Assembly: GCA_910579425.1 (NCBI GenBank)
Contig: CAJTVL010000056.1
Location: 1 to 26,020, forward strand
DNA from: an uncultured Lachnospiraceae bacterium
GTDB taxonomy: Bacteria; Bacillota; Clostridia; Lachnospirales; Lachnospiraceae
Reading direction: 5' to 3'
Length of the DNA: 26,020 nt
The stretch's first letter is position 1; the number at the start of each line of letters is the position of its first letter. The translations under genes and the position numbers were made by a program. The notes beneath the pieces are model-generated. The model was not told the DNA's origin and made no database searches. It worked only from the letters and a program-made list of their open reading frames with translations. Shown one piece after another: positions 1-10,149 of this stretch.

Positions 1-286
1 AAACTCGGAAGCACAGCCTAAGGGGCCTACGAAGTCATGGAAAGTATCCCCTGCCTTCAGAGCCGACATCATCTGGGTCGCCGCCCCCACAATCTGGAAC
101 ACGATCGTCACCGTTCCTTTTTCCCTGTCATAGTCGCAAATGGTAAGAGGAATCCTCTCTGCCTGCTCATCTGTCCTGACAATCACAAACTGCCCGGGTT
201 TGCAGTTCTTTGCCACCCGTTTTGCTTCCACCACCATATAAAAAATATTGGCCGCAAGCTCTTTTGTCTCTAAAATTTTGTACATT
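1..286 (-). CDS. nfnA: NfnA-like FAD/NAD-binding subunit of ferredoxin-NADP reductase (N-terminal part, cut by window edge)
   Basis: Only the first 95 residues are inside the window. They begin MYKILETKELAANIF and continue with a ferredoxin-reductase-type flavin-binding barrel: CKPGQFVIVR around residues 32-41, then RIPLT, which fits the FAD-binding R-x-x-[S/T] region, and DFVGPLG near the cut. This pattern is that of the sulfide/dihydroorotate-dehydrogenase-like subunit family, whose best-studied member NfnA works with NfnB in electron-bifurcating transfer between NADH, NADPH and ferredoxin. The start is set by AGGAG a few bases upstream of the ATG at 286. nfnB would be expected just beyond position 1. 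PyrK-type dihydroorotate dehydrogenase subunits share this fold, so the exact partner cannot be decided here. Confidence 0.75.
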
Positions 287-317
287 CTGATCCTCTCCTG
301 ATTTTTTATTAACATAA

Positions 318-342
318 GGATGGCTGGCGAAGCCTGACATCC
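318..342 (-). terminator. Weak hairpin between the zinc-ribbon gene and nfnA
   Basis: Read on the minus strand, GGATGTCAGGC and GCCAGCCATCC pair at 9 of 11 positions around a TTC loop. An A/T-rich stretch follows but no continuous T-run, so termination, if any, is probably partial. Confidence 0.3.
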
Positions 343-383
343 GTTGTTTTTGTAACGCCTTCCGCAACTGTCAAATCAATCTG

Positions 384-1850
384 CTATTGCAGAGAAATCA
401 GCCCCATCTGACCGTTTTCATCATAAATAAGACGATTCGGAGCTCCCGTATACACCTCCACGGCATAAAGCCTCTCCGTTTTGGTCTGATTGCCGCTTTC
501 ATCCTCCACATATTCATTTAGTACATAATAATAGCCTGAATTGGGAATTTCTACAATAGTATCATATTTAAATACATATTTTCCCACAATTCCATGGGAA
601 TGCCCCTGCAGATCCGTAAGTACCTGGCGGTTATAAAGGGCCTGCATCACGTTGGAAACCGCTTTGTCCACCGTCACCTCCGTTTCCAGTGAAAAATCAA
701 AGCTTCTGCTGACGATCTCACTGGAAACGCCCTCCTGTGAAATGCAGGCGAATTTGAAATTGGATTTCCCAAGAGGCATAGGAATCGGCCCGGTATATTC
801 CTGACTGTAAATATTCGGATTCGTACCGTCTGTGGTATAGTATACCTTTCCGTCCTCCGGCGCCGATACCTCAATCAGTGTGGGAAGCGTATAGTTCCCG
901 CTGGTCAGTGAAATTTCCGGTGCCTGTGGAGCAATCAAGTTAATCACATACCAGTTTCTTGCCGTTTCGCTTCGAATCCCATACTCATTTACAAAAACAG
1001 CGGCAATCTGATACTCCCCCGATTCCAGAAACAGGGGCGCCGTGTAAAGCTGGCTCCTTGTTTCCTCTGGCTCGCTTCCATCTAAGGTATAGTAAATGCT
1101 ACCCGCCGTATTTGCGCTGAGCCGAAGCACAATCACCTCGTCATAGTCTCCCGATTCATAGCCAAACTCAGGGGGCCTGGCCATATATTGCTGAAAATGA
1201 TTGCATATCCCCTCATCTTCACAATTCATCAGAAGCGTATTTATATCTTCATATCGCTCTTCTTCATCATAAATTCCGATAATACTCTCGTAGACCCTTT
1301 CCTTTTCCTCATAGGAAAGAACTTCCCTCTCCGCCAGTGCAAGGAGAACATCCACCGCCTTTTGATTTTCTCCCATTTTGTAGTAATAGCCGGATTCCAG
1401 AAGAACAATGTCGGCGCTGTCGCTTTTCAGATGCCTTGCCCGCTCCAGATATTCTATGGTTTTCTCAAAATCCGATGCCTCCGCACAGACTCTGGCCTGT
1501 TCCAACTGGTAAGAAACGGAATACCTGTGATAGACAAAGACCACCACGCAAACCACTGCAATCACCATTGCAATAAAGAGAATCAGGGTAAGCATCAGCC
1601 AGTTTTTTACCATATTGGCAAAAATGGATGAGGTCTTTTTTTTCTTTTTATCCGCTGTCTTTTCTGCTTTTGCCCGGACTTCTGTCTTTTCGCCTTTTTC
1701 TTCGATCTCCTCTGCTACCGTCGAGAGGGTCTGCGTGATACTGTTTTCAATTTCCGGCTCAAAATCCGGTACCATCTGGATTTCCATTCCGCACTTTTCA
1801 CAGTACAGATAGCCTTCTTTTATTTCACATCCGCACTCAGGACACTTCAT
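384..1850 (-). CDS. Membrane-anchored zinc-ribbon protein with TPR-like and chitobiase C-terminal-like repeats
   Basis: The 488-residue product starts MKCPECGCEI; C3, C6, C17 and C20 form a short zinc ribbon. A charged Lys/Glu linker follows and then one membrane helix at about 84-107. The outer part has TPR-like helical repeats at roughly 111-215 (DFEKTIEYLERA, ENQKAVDVLLALA). After that come two related beta modules of the chitobiase/beta-hexosaminidase C-terminal type, with the cores IYYTLDGSEP and VYYTTDGTNP, and a final domain of unknown role. The expected topology is zinc ribbon inside the cell and the rest outside. The ATG at 1850 is preferred over an earlier frame opening because it begins the zinc ribbon and has GGAAGGAG about 13 bases upstream. 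The gene lies 32 bp after folD, probably in the same transcript. The architecture is recognisable, but the function is not known. Confidence 0.75.
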   Translation of the reverse strand: MKCPECGCEIKEGYLYCEKCGMEIQMVPDFEPEIENSITQTLSTVAEEIEEKGEKTEVRAKAEKTADKKKKKTSSIFANMVKNWLMLTLILFIAMVIAVVCVVVFVYHRYSVSYQLEQARVCAEASDFEKTIEYLERARHLKSDSADIVLLESGYYYKMGENQKAVDVLLALAEREVLSYEEKERVYESIIGIYDEEERYEDINTLLMNCEDEGICNHFQQYMARPPEFGYESGDYDEVIVLRLSANTAGSIYYTLDGSEPEETRSQLYTAPLFLESGEYQIAAVFVNEYGIRSETARNWYVINLIAPQAPEISLTSGNYTLPTLIEVSAPEDGKVYYTTDGTNPNIYSQEYTGPIPMPLGKSNFKFACISQEGVSSEIVSRSFDFSLETEVTVDKAVSNVMQALYNRQVLTDLQGHSHGIVGKYVFKYDTIVEIPNSGYYYVLNEYVEDESGNQTKTERLYAVEVYTGAPNRLIYDENGQMGLISLQ

Positions 1851-1882
1851 AATGACAACTATGCTCCTTCCAAAGTGAAACC

Positions 1883-2731
1883 TTACATGGGCTGTAAACG
1901 AACCGATTCCAGACAATTGTTAAGCAGCATGGCGATGGTCATGGGGCCGACGCCGCCGGGAACAGGGGTGATGGCGCTGCATACCTGCTCCGCATCCTGA
2001 AAATCCACATCTCCGCAGAGCCTGCCGTTTTCATCTCTGTTGATTCCCACATCAATCACCACCGCTCCCTCTTTGATATAATCACGGGTGATCATCCTGG
2101 GCCTTCCTATGGCCGTAATCAGAATATCGGCTCTTGACGTAACCTCCTTCAGATTCCGCGTTTTCGAATGGGCTATGGTGACCGTGGCATTTTCTCGAAG
2201 GAGCAAAAGCGCCATGGGCTTTCCCACAATATTGCTTCTTCCCAGCACCACGCATTCCTTTCCGGCAATCTCTATGCCGCTTCTTTTCAGAAGCTGGATC
2301 ACGCCTGCCGGCGTACAGGACACGAAGCCGGGCTGCCCGATACTGAGCGCCCCCACGCTCTGGGGATGAAAGCCGTCTACATCCTTCCCGGGATCGATTG
2401 CCCGGATCACCTCATCCTCATCTATATGGGCCGGCAGGGGGAGCTGCACCAGAATCCCGTTTACATCCGATCTGTCATTTAACTGACCGATCAAATCGAT
2501 TAATTCCTGCTGGGTGGTCTCCTCTGCCAGTTCATAGGAGAGCGAGCCGATCCCTATGTACTCACAACCCTTTTTCTTGTTTCTCACATAAACACCGGAG
2601 GCCGGATCGTTCCCCACCTGGATTACGGCTAATGTGACCTGCTTTCCTTCCGCCTTCAATGCCGCCGCCTTCTGTTTCAGCTCGTCCTTAATCTGTAAAG
2701 AAATTGCCTTTCCGTCAATGATCTTTGCCAT
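1883..2731 (-). CDS. folD: Bifunctional methylenetetrahydrofolate dehydrogenase/cyclohydrolase FolD
   Basis: FolD interconverts 5,10-methylene-, methenyl- and 10-formyl-tetrahydrofolate with NADP(H) in the cytosol. The 282-residue protein has the usual family length. It carries the catalytic-lysine region YVRNKKKGCEYIGI, the QLPLP substrate loop, the dinucleotide-binding segment VVLGRSNIVGKP, and the C-terminal signature PVPGGVGPMTIAML. The ATG at 2731 is preceded by GAAAGGA at good spacing; an upstream in-frame opening to 2764 lacks a site and is not family-like. Fhs, which feeds 10-formyl-THF into this step, is the next gene upstream, so the two form a C1 unit, although a 200-bp structured spacer separates them. 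Confidence 0.96.
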   Translation of the reverse strand: MAKIIDGKAISLQIKDELKQKAAALKAEGKQVTLAVIQVGNDPASGVYVRNKKKGCEYIGIGSLSYELAEETTQQELIDLIGQLNDRSDVNGILVQLPLPAHIDEDEVIRAIDPGKDVDGFHPQSVGALSIGQPGFVSCTPAGVIQLLKRSGIEIAGKECVVLGRSNIVGKPMALLLLRENATVTIAHSKTRNLKEVTSRADILITAIGRPRMITRDYIKEGAVVIDVGINRDENGRLCGDVDFQDAEQVCSAITPVPGGVGPMTIAMLLNNCLESVRLQPM

Positions 2732-2768
2732 AAATTTTCCTTTCTGTGAAGCGCCGTCACGCAAATTT

Positions 2769-2912
2769 TATAGTGAACGACAAAAATTTTTGTTTTTGGC
2801 GTTCACTGCGCCGATTTTGCGTTGCGTGAAACGCAACATTTACCTTTGCAAAATCGTGCGCATCCTCCAGAGGGATTATAGTAAACGACAAATTATTTTG
2901 TCGTTTACTATA
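2769..2912. repeat. Three-hairpin intergenic element with near-perfect terminal inverted repeats
   Basis: The ends TATAGTGAACGACAAA (2769-2784) and TATAGTAAACGACAAA (reverse of 2897-2912) match at 15 of 16 bases. Inside are three stem-loops. The first is AGTGAACG/CGTTCACT (2772-2807), enclosing the palindrome ACAAAAATTTTTGT. The second is CGATTTTGC/GCAAAATCG (2812-2856), enclosing GTTGCGT-GAA-ACGCAAC. The third is a perfect 17-bp stem (2876-2892 with 2897-2913) with a TTAT loop. The unit has no coding potential, and TA lies at both borders. It resembles a MITE/REP-like repeat between fhs and folD; regulation by RNA structure is an alternative. No long T-run marks it as a plain terminator. Confidence 0.7.
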
Positions 2913-2930
2913 AGTGTACTGCCCCTTCGA

Positions 2931-4601
2931 TCAAAAAAGTCCTGTTATCCTGCCGTTATCCTCCACATCAATATCATAAGCCGCAGGATGCTTCGGAAGC
3001 CCGGGCATGGTGACTACCGCCCCCGTCAGTACCACCACAAAGCCTGCCCCTGCATTGACATAGGCTTCCCTTACACTAATCTGGAAACCGGAAGGACGCC
3101 CTAACAGCTTCGGATCATCGGAAAGGGAATACTGGGTCTTGGCCATACAGACCGGCAGTCCTCCGAAGCCCAGCTTTTCCAGCCGCGCTAACTGTTTTTC
3201 AGCCTGGGCCTGGTAGACGACTGCCTCCGCCCCGTAAATTTCCCTGGCAATGGCATCAATCTTATCCTTTAAGCTTAAATCATCTCCATATAACGCATGG
3301 AAATCGCTTTTTTTGTTTTCCAGGGTATCGAGAACCTTTGTTGCCAGCTCGATCCCACCCTCGCCGCCCTTTTCCCATACTTTAGAGAGCGCAAATTCAC
3401 AGCCCCGCTCCTCGCAGAACTGCTTTACAAAAGCCGTCTCCCTTTCCGTATCGGTCACAAAGCTGTTCAGCACCGTCACCACAGGTATTCCGTATTTCTG
3501 AAGATTCTCGATATGCTTCTCCAGATTGACGATTCCCTCCTTCAGAGCTTCCAGATTTTCCTCTCCCAGCTCTGCCTTGGGAACACCGCCGTTATATTTA
3601 AGAGCCCGGATGGTTGCCACCAGCACCGCCGCATCCGGCTTCAAGCCTCCGATTCTGCACTTAATGTCAAGGAACTTTTCAGCTCCAAGGTCTGCTCCGA
3701 AGCCCGCTTCCGTAATCACATAGTCCGCCATCTTCAGCGCCGCCTTGGTTGCTCTTACCGAGTTACAGCCATGGGCGATATTGGCAAAAGGCCCGCCATG
3801 GACAAGCACCGGAGTGTTTTCGAGGGTCTGGACCAGATTGGGCTTCATGGCATCCTTAAGAAGGGCCGCCATGGCTCCCACCGCGTTCAGATCAACGGCC
3901 CGAACCGGCTCTCCCTGATAATTGTAGGCAACCACCATTCTTCCGAGTCTTTCCTTCAGATCCTTCATATCCTCGGCAAGGCACAGAACCGCCATAATCT
4001 CCGAAGCCACGGTGATCACAAAATGATCCTCCCGGACCACACCGTCCATCTTGGTGCCAAGTCCTACCACCGTGTTGCGCAAAACCCGGTCATTCATATC
4101 CAGGCATCGCTTCCAGACCACCTGTCTTGTGTCGATCTGCAGTTCGTTTCCCTGCTGAATATGATTATCCAGAAGGGCTGCCAGCAGATTGTTTGCGGAG
4201 GTGATGGCATGGAAATCCCCTGTAAAATGCAGATTTAAGTCTTCCATGGGAACCACCTGGGCATAGCCCCCGCCCGCGGCTCCTCCCTTGATTCCAAAAC
4301 AGGGGCCCAAAGAGGGCTCCCTCAGGGCAATCACCGCTTTCTTTCCCAGCCTTCCAAAAGCCTGCCCCAAACCCACGCTGGTGGTGGTTTTCCCTTCCCC
4401 CGCGGGAGTGGGATTGATGGCGGTAACCAGGATCAGCTTTCCCTGGGGATTTGTGGAAATCCTTTCAAGATATTCCTCTGAAATTTTCGCCTTATACTTC
4501 CCATAGAACTCCAGCTCCTGTACCGGAATCTGCAGCTTTTCAGCTACCTTTTCAATCGGCTCCATTTTCGCTTCCTGAGCGATCTGAATATCTGTTTTCA
4601 T
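2931..4601 (-). CDS. fhs: Formate--tetrahydrofolate ligase
   Basis: This enzyme uses ATP to join formate to tetrahydrofolate, giving 10-formyl-THF. It is the entry step of the methyl branch of the Wood-Ljungdahl pathway and a source of purine C1 units. The 556 residues match the family length. The ATP loop is TPAGEGKTT at residues 65-73, followed by the conserved block LREPSLGPCFGIKGGAAGGG and by LHFTGDFHAI. The C-terminal end IDVEDNGRITGLF is also typical. The ATG lies 14 bp after the ftsK stop, with GAGGTGAC as ribosome site, so fhs is likely co-transcribed from upstream. An antisense open frame of 313 codons over 3297-4238 is a shadow of this gene. Confidence 0.97.
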   Translation of the reverse strand: MKTDIQIAQEAKMEPIEKVAEKLQIPVQELEFYGKYKAKISEEYLERISTNPQGKLILVTAINPTPAGEGKTTTSVGLGQAFGRLGKKAVIALREPSLGPCFGIKGGAAGGGYAQVVPMEDLNLHFTGDFHAITSANNLLAALLDNHIQQGNELQIDTRQVVWKRCLDMNDRVLRNTVVGLGTKMDGVVREDHFVITVASEIMAVLCLAEDMKDLKERLGRMVVAYNYQGEPVRAVDLNAVGAMAALLKDAMKPNLVQTLENTPVLVHGGPFANIAHGCNSVRATKAALKMADYVITEAGFGADLGAEKFLDIKCRIGGLKPDAAVLVATIRALKYNGGVPKAELGEENLEALKEGIVNLEKHIENLQKYGIPVVTVLNSFVTDTERETAFVKQFCEERGCEFALSKVWEKGGEGGIELATKVLDTLENKKSDFHALYGDDLSLKDKIDAIAREIYGAEAVVYQAQAEKQLARLEKLGFGGLPVCMAKTQYSLSDDPKLLGRPSGFQISVREAYVNAGAGFVVVLTGAVVTMPGLPKHPAAYDIDVEDNGRITGLF

Positions 4602-4615
4602 AAGTCACCTCATTT

Positions 4616-7297
<2,682 letters not shown>

Positions 7298-7339
7298 GTT
7301 AATGTCTATACCCTTTCTACTTTATGCCGAATCTTATAT

Positions 7340-7348
7340 AGTATAGCA
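7340..7348 (-). promoter_or_regulatory. Extended -10 promoter element for ftsK
   Basis: Read on the minus strand, TGCTATACT matches an extended -10 (TGnTATACT) about 40 bp upstream of the ftsK ATG. No good TTGACA lies at the matching distance; GATGAC is the nearest. The gap to tepA is only 95 bp, and no terminator is visible in it. Confidence 0.4.
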
Positions 7349-7392
7349 TCTTCCTTAAACCTTGTCATCCACAAACAAATTTTAACTCTTAT

Positions 7393-8100
7393 CTATTCTT
7401 TATTTCGTTTTTCACGCTTTTTCTTTTTATCAATCAGCCCGTGAAGCTTTGTCATTGCCTCCTTGATTCCTCCGGTTTCATTGATGATCCCCTCGGAGAC
7501 CGCCTCATCTCCCACCAGTATGGTTCCCACATCCTTGGTAAGCACCCCGGTTTCCATCATCAGCTCCTCGAATCTGCCCTTGCCTATTTTGCAGTGGCTG
7601 CATACAAAGCCGGTGATCCTGTTCTGAATCTGTCTGAAATAGTCAAAGGTTTGAGGCACTCCGATCACCATCCCGTTCATTCTCACCGGGTGGATCACCA
7701 TGGTTCCCGTAGGCACAATAAAGGAGTAGTCCGTGCTGACGGCAATCGGCACTCCGATCGAGTGGCTTCCTCCAAGCACCAGCGAAACCGTGGGCTTGCT
7801 CAAAGAGGCAATCATTTCCGCTATGGCAAGTCCCGCCTCCACATCTCCTCCCATGGTATTTAAAAGGATCAGAACTCCGTCAATATCGCTGCTGTCCTCA
7901 ATGGCTGCCAGCTCAGGAAGGATATGTTCATATTTGGTGGTTTTGGAATTATTGCTGAGATTATCATGCCCCTCCACTTCCCCGATCACGGAAATCAAAT
8001 GAATGGTCTGGGATTTATTATTCTTGTCAAGTGTGACCTGTCCGGTCTCCTCAATTTTTTCGCTTCGATGCTTCTCTTCCTCGATTTTTTTGTCTGCCAT
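7393..8100 (-). CDS. tepA: ClpP-like serine protease TepA (translocation-enhancing protein family)
   Basis: The 235-residue protein belongs to the ClpP/SppA-like crotonase-fold proteases. The Gly-rich oxyanion segment NTMGGDVEAG (about 81-90) is followed by GGSHSIGVPIA, which holds the likely catalytic Ser114, and by MVIHPVR with the likely His137. MNGMVIGVPQT is typical of Bacillus YmfB/TepA. The N-terminal 30 residues are charged, and the tail ends in a Lys/Arg stretch (KKKKREKRNKE). The ATG at 8100 is chosen because GAGG sits 7 bases before it; a longer opening to 8148 would run through the terminator. In Bacillus TepA is described as aiding secretion or spore-related proteolysis. The substrate here is unknown. 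Confidence 0.88.
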   Translation of the reverse strand: MADKKIEEEKHRSEKIEETGQVTLDKNNKSQTIHLISVIGEVEGHDNLSNNSKTTKYEHILPELAAIEDSSDIDGVLILLNTMGGDVEAGLAIAEMIASLSKPTVSLVLGGSHSIGVPIAVSTDYSFIVPTGTMVIHPVRMNGMVIGVPQTFDYFRQIQNRITGFVCSHCKIGKGRFEELMMETGVLTKDVGTILVGDEAVSEGIINETGGIKEAMTKLHGLIDKKKKREKRNKE

Positions 8101-8133
8101 ACTTAACCTCATTTCTGCATGCCTGATTTTATG

Positions 8134-8158
8134 AAAAAAGGACTGCATCTGCAGTCCT
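8134..8158 (-). terminator. Rho-independent terminator after the acidic-tail membrane protein gene
   Basis: On the minus strand a perfect 9-bp stem AGGACTGCA/TGCAGTCCT with a 2-base loop is followed directly by TTTTTT. It lies about 45 bp beyond the stop at 8201 and separates that operon from tepA. Confidence 0.85.
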
Positions 8159-8200
8159 CTTTAGTATGGCTTTCTGTTTCATTTTTATGCATTTCCTTAT

Positions 8201-9442
8201 TTAGATGTCAAAATCGTCGTCATCTGTGATCTTAATATCGAAATCATCTGCCGCTTCCATTTCAAAATCCAGGTCAAAATCCATTTCTTTTCTGACATGC
8301 TCTTTGGGGCCGGGCAGCGGATTATCCAAAAGCTTTATTCTTCTGCCGTCCTCCGTGATAATATATTTTCCTGCTTCTGCCTGCCCTGCCATTTCCTTTT
8401 CCGAACCCTTTCCTAAACCTGCCATAGTCGAAGCCGCTTCAATGCCTCCATCCTCCTGTGACGGTATCCCGCCTTTGACTTTGAATCTCCTGTTGACAAG
8501 AAGCTGACATAAAACGCCTGCAAGGGCGGCGCCCAAAATCCGGAGGATAAACGGAACCTGCATTTCACTGTACAGTGCAAAGGGGCTTCTCATTTGAGAA
8601 ATCCACCATTTTGCCTGTCCTGCAATTGCCTCTCCGCTTACCCCTGTGTATTTCATCAGCGTCACGAAAATCCCGATCAGAATTCCTTCGATCAGGGCCA
8701 CGGCCTGAGTCCCTGTCCCCATCATCCGTCCTTTTGCATTTGTTTCTTTCTCCCCGCCCTTTTCACCGGACGTATCCTTTTTCAGGAAAAAGTAGTTTTG
8801 AAACAGCAAACAGATCATAACGGCGGCCAATATGCCCCCCAGAATATCCCAAATGCAGAGAACGCCCACATAAAAACCGATGGCAGCCAGGCACAGCCGG
8901 CCAAAATCGTTTGAGGGCCATCCCCCTTTTTTGATCCGGTATCTGACGTATCCTAAGAACATAAGCGCTATAGTAAAATGCAGCATATAGAAGTTTCCGG
9001 GCCAAATTACAAGAATGGTCTCCATCATCCAGAAAGAAACCGCCAGAACACTTCCGGTCACGATTCCTGCCACGCGGCCAAAGAGCAGGCTGATCCCTGC
9101 AAACAGCAGAATCAGCCACAAAACCTGAAGTATCATCTGGTATAGCCCCACCGCTTCCATGCGGTTTCCGGCAAACCGTAAAAGCCTGGATAAGCTCTCC
9201 GTATAGGCATAGGAAAGCCCGCAGTCCAAAGGAGGCGTTCCTTCCTCCAGCCGGATCATGGAACGGGCGAAAAAGCCGTACACATCCCAGACCTGCCCTG
9301 TGCTGCAGAATAGAAATACTCCTCTGCTCACAATCACTGCCGCGATCCACAAAGCGGCAACGGTCTTTTTGAACCCGTCGTACTTATGTAGTGATCTATT
9401 CGTCCCAGTTGTGGTAAACGGCCTGTACATCATCATCCTCAT
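8201..9442 (-). CDS. Polytopic membrane protein with a very acidic C-terminal tail, unknown function
   Basis: I do not recognise a named family. About seven or eight hydrophobic helices span the first 300 residues (for example VLWLILLFAGISLLFG and GNFYMLHFTIALMFLGYV). A cytoplasmic tail of roughly 100 residues follows, with a YIITEDGRRIKLLDNPLP segment and then an Asp-rich end with repeated DFDI motifs (DFDLDFEME, DDFDIKI, DDDDFDI). The helix pattern, with an aromatic-rich early loop, recalls glycosyltransferase-type lipid-linked enzymes, but no catalytic motif is visible. The start is uncertain. Clustered ATG codons at 9430-9442 overlap the end of the yebC-like gene by up to 47 bp, while a TTG some 85 bp downstream has no ribosome site. 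The overlap implies translational coupling. Confidence 0.7.
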   Translation of the reverse strand: MRMMMYRPFTTTGTNRSLHKYDGFKKTVAALWIAAVIVSRGVFLFCSTGQVWDVYGFFARSMIRLEEGTPPLDCGLSYAYTESLSRLLRFAGNRMEAVGLYQMILQVLWLILLFAGISLLFGRVAGIVTGSVLAVSFWMMETILVIWPGNFYMLHFTIALMFLGYVRYRIKKGGWPSNDFGRLCLAAIGFYVGVLCIWDILGGILAAVMICLLFQNYFFLKKDTSGEKGGEKETNAKGRMMGTGTQAVALIEGILIGIFVTLMKYTGVSGEAIAGQAKWWISQMRSPFALYSEMQVPFILRILGAALAGVLCQLLVNRRFKVKGGIPSQEDGGIEAASTMAGLGKGSEKEMAGQAEAGKYIITEDGRRIKLLDNPLPGPKEHVRKEMDFDLDFEMEAADDFDIKITDDDDFDI

Positions 9443-10124
9443 CTAAAAGATCCAATATTTTCTGCAAGCTCTTTACTGCAGCTTCATCCGTAAGCTCTAC
9501 ATAGTTCTGGGGGATCATAGTCACCTCTGCAGAAGCCATGGGAATTTTATGATCGGCAAGCGCCTTCTCCACCCCGTCAAAATCATCAGGATCAGTGATC
9601 ACCTCATAGCTGTCCTCCTCCTCGGAAAAATCCTCGGCCCCCGCGTCTAAGGCCAGCATCATCAGTTCATCGGAATCGCCCTCGAATTCCTCCTTATCGA
9701 TAATGATCTGCCCTTTTTTGTCAAACATAAAAGAAACACAGCCCGGCGTCCCCACATTTCCGTTTCCCTTGGTAAAGGCATTTCTGACATTGGCTGCCGT
9801 CCTGTTCTGATTATCCGTAAGGGCATCCACGATAATGGCGATCCCATTGGGGCCGTACCCTTCATAGGTGATATACTTGTAATTCACGCTTCCCACATCA
9901 CCGGCGGCCTTTTTGATTCCTCTCTCGATGGTATCGTTCGGCATGTTGTTGGATTTTGCCTTGGCGATTACCTGGGCTAACCTGGAATTATTGGCCGGGT
10001 CGGCTCCGCCTTCCTTCACCGCCACTGCAATTTCCCTTCCCAAAATGGTAAAAATCTTGCCCTTGGCCGCATCGTTTTTTTCTTTTTTGTGTTTGATATT
10101 TGCAAACTTTGAATGTCCTGACAT
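9396..10124 (-). CDS. yebC: YebC/PmpR family protein
   Basis: The 242-residue protein begins MSGHSKFANIKHKKEK, the nearly invariant N-terminus of this family. It has the other hallmarks too: ANNSRLAQVIAKAK, NMPNDTIERGIKKA, YEGYGPNGIAIIVDALTDN and NRTAANVRNAFTKGNGN. The family was first annotated as transcriptional regulators. More recent work ties members to translation, relieving ribosome stalls at proline-rich or otherwise difficult peptides; which role applies here cannot be read from the sequence. AAGGAG precedes the ATG at good distance. The neighbouring CNNM gene ends 26 bp upstream of the start, so the two are probably in one transcript. Confidence 0.95.
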   Translation of the reverse strand: MSGHSKFANIKHKKEKNDAAKGKIFTILGREIAVAVKEGGADPANNSRLAQVIAKAKSNNMPNDTIERGIKKAAGDVGSVNYKYITYEGYGPNGIAIIVDALTDNQNRTAANVRNAFTKGNGNVGTPGCVSFMFDKKGQIIIDKEEFEGDSDELMMLALDAGAEDFSEEEDSYEVITDPDDFDGVEKALADHKIPMASAEVTMIPQNYVELTDEAAVKSLQKILDLLDEDDDVQAVYHNWDE

Positions 10125-10149
10125 GATTTATCTCCTTATTTAAAAACTT

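Noticed and set aside
2769..2912. THF or other riboswitch before folD
   Set aside because: The nested simple hairpins and terminal inverted repeats do not show a recognisable riboswitch core.
3297..4238. A 313-codon open frame on the plus strand
   Set aside because: It is entirely antisense to fhs, has no ribosome site and no protein-family pattern; it is a by-product of fhs codon use.
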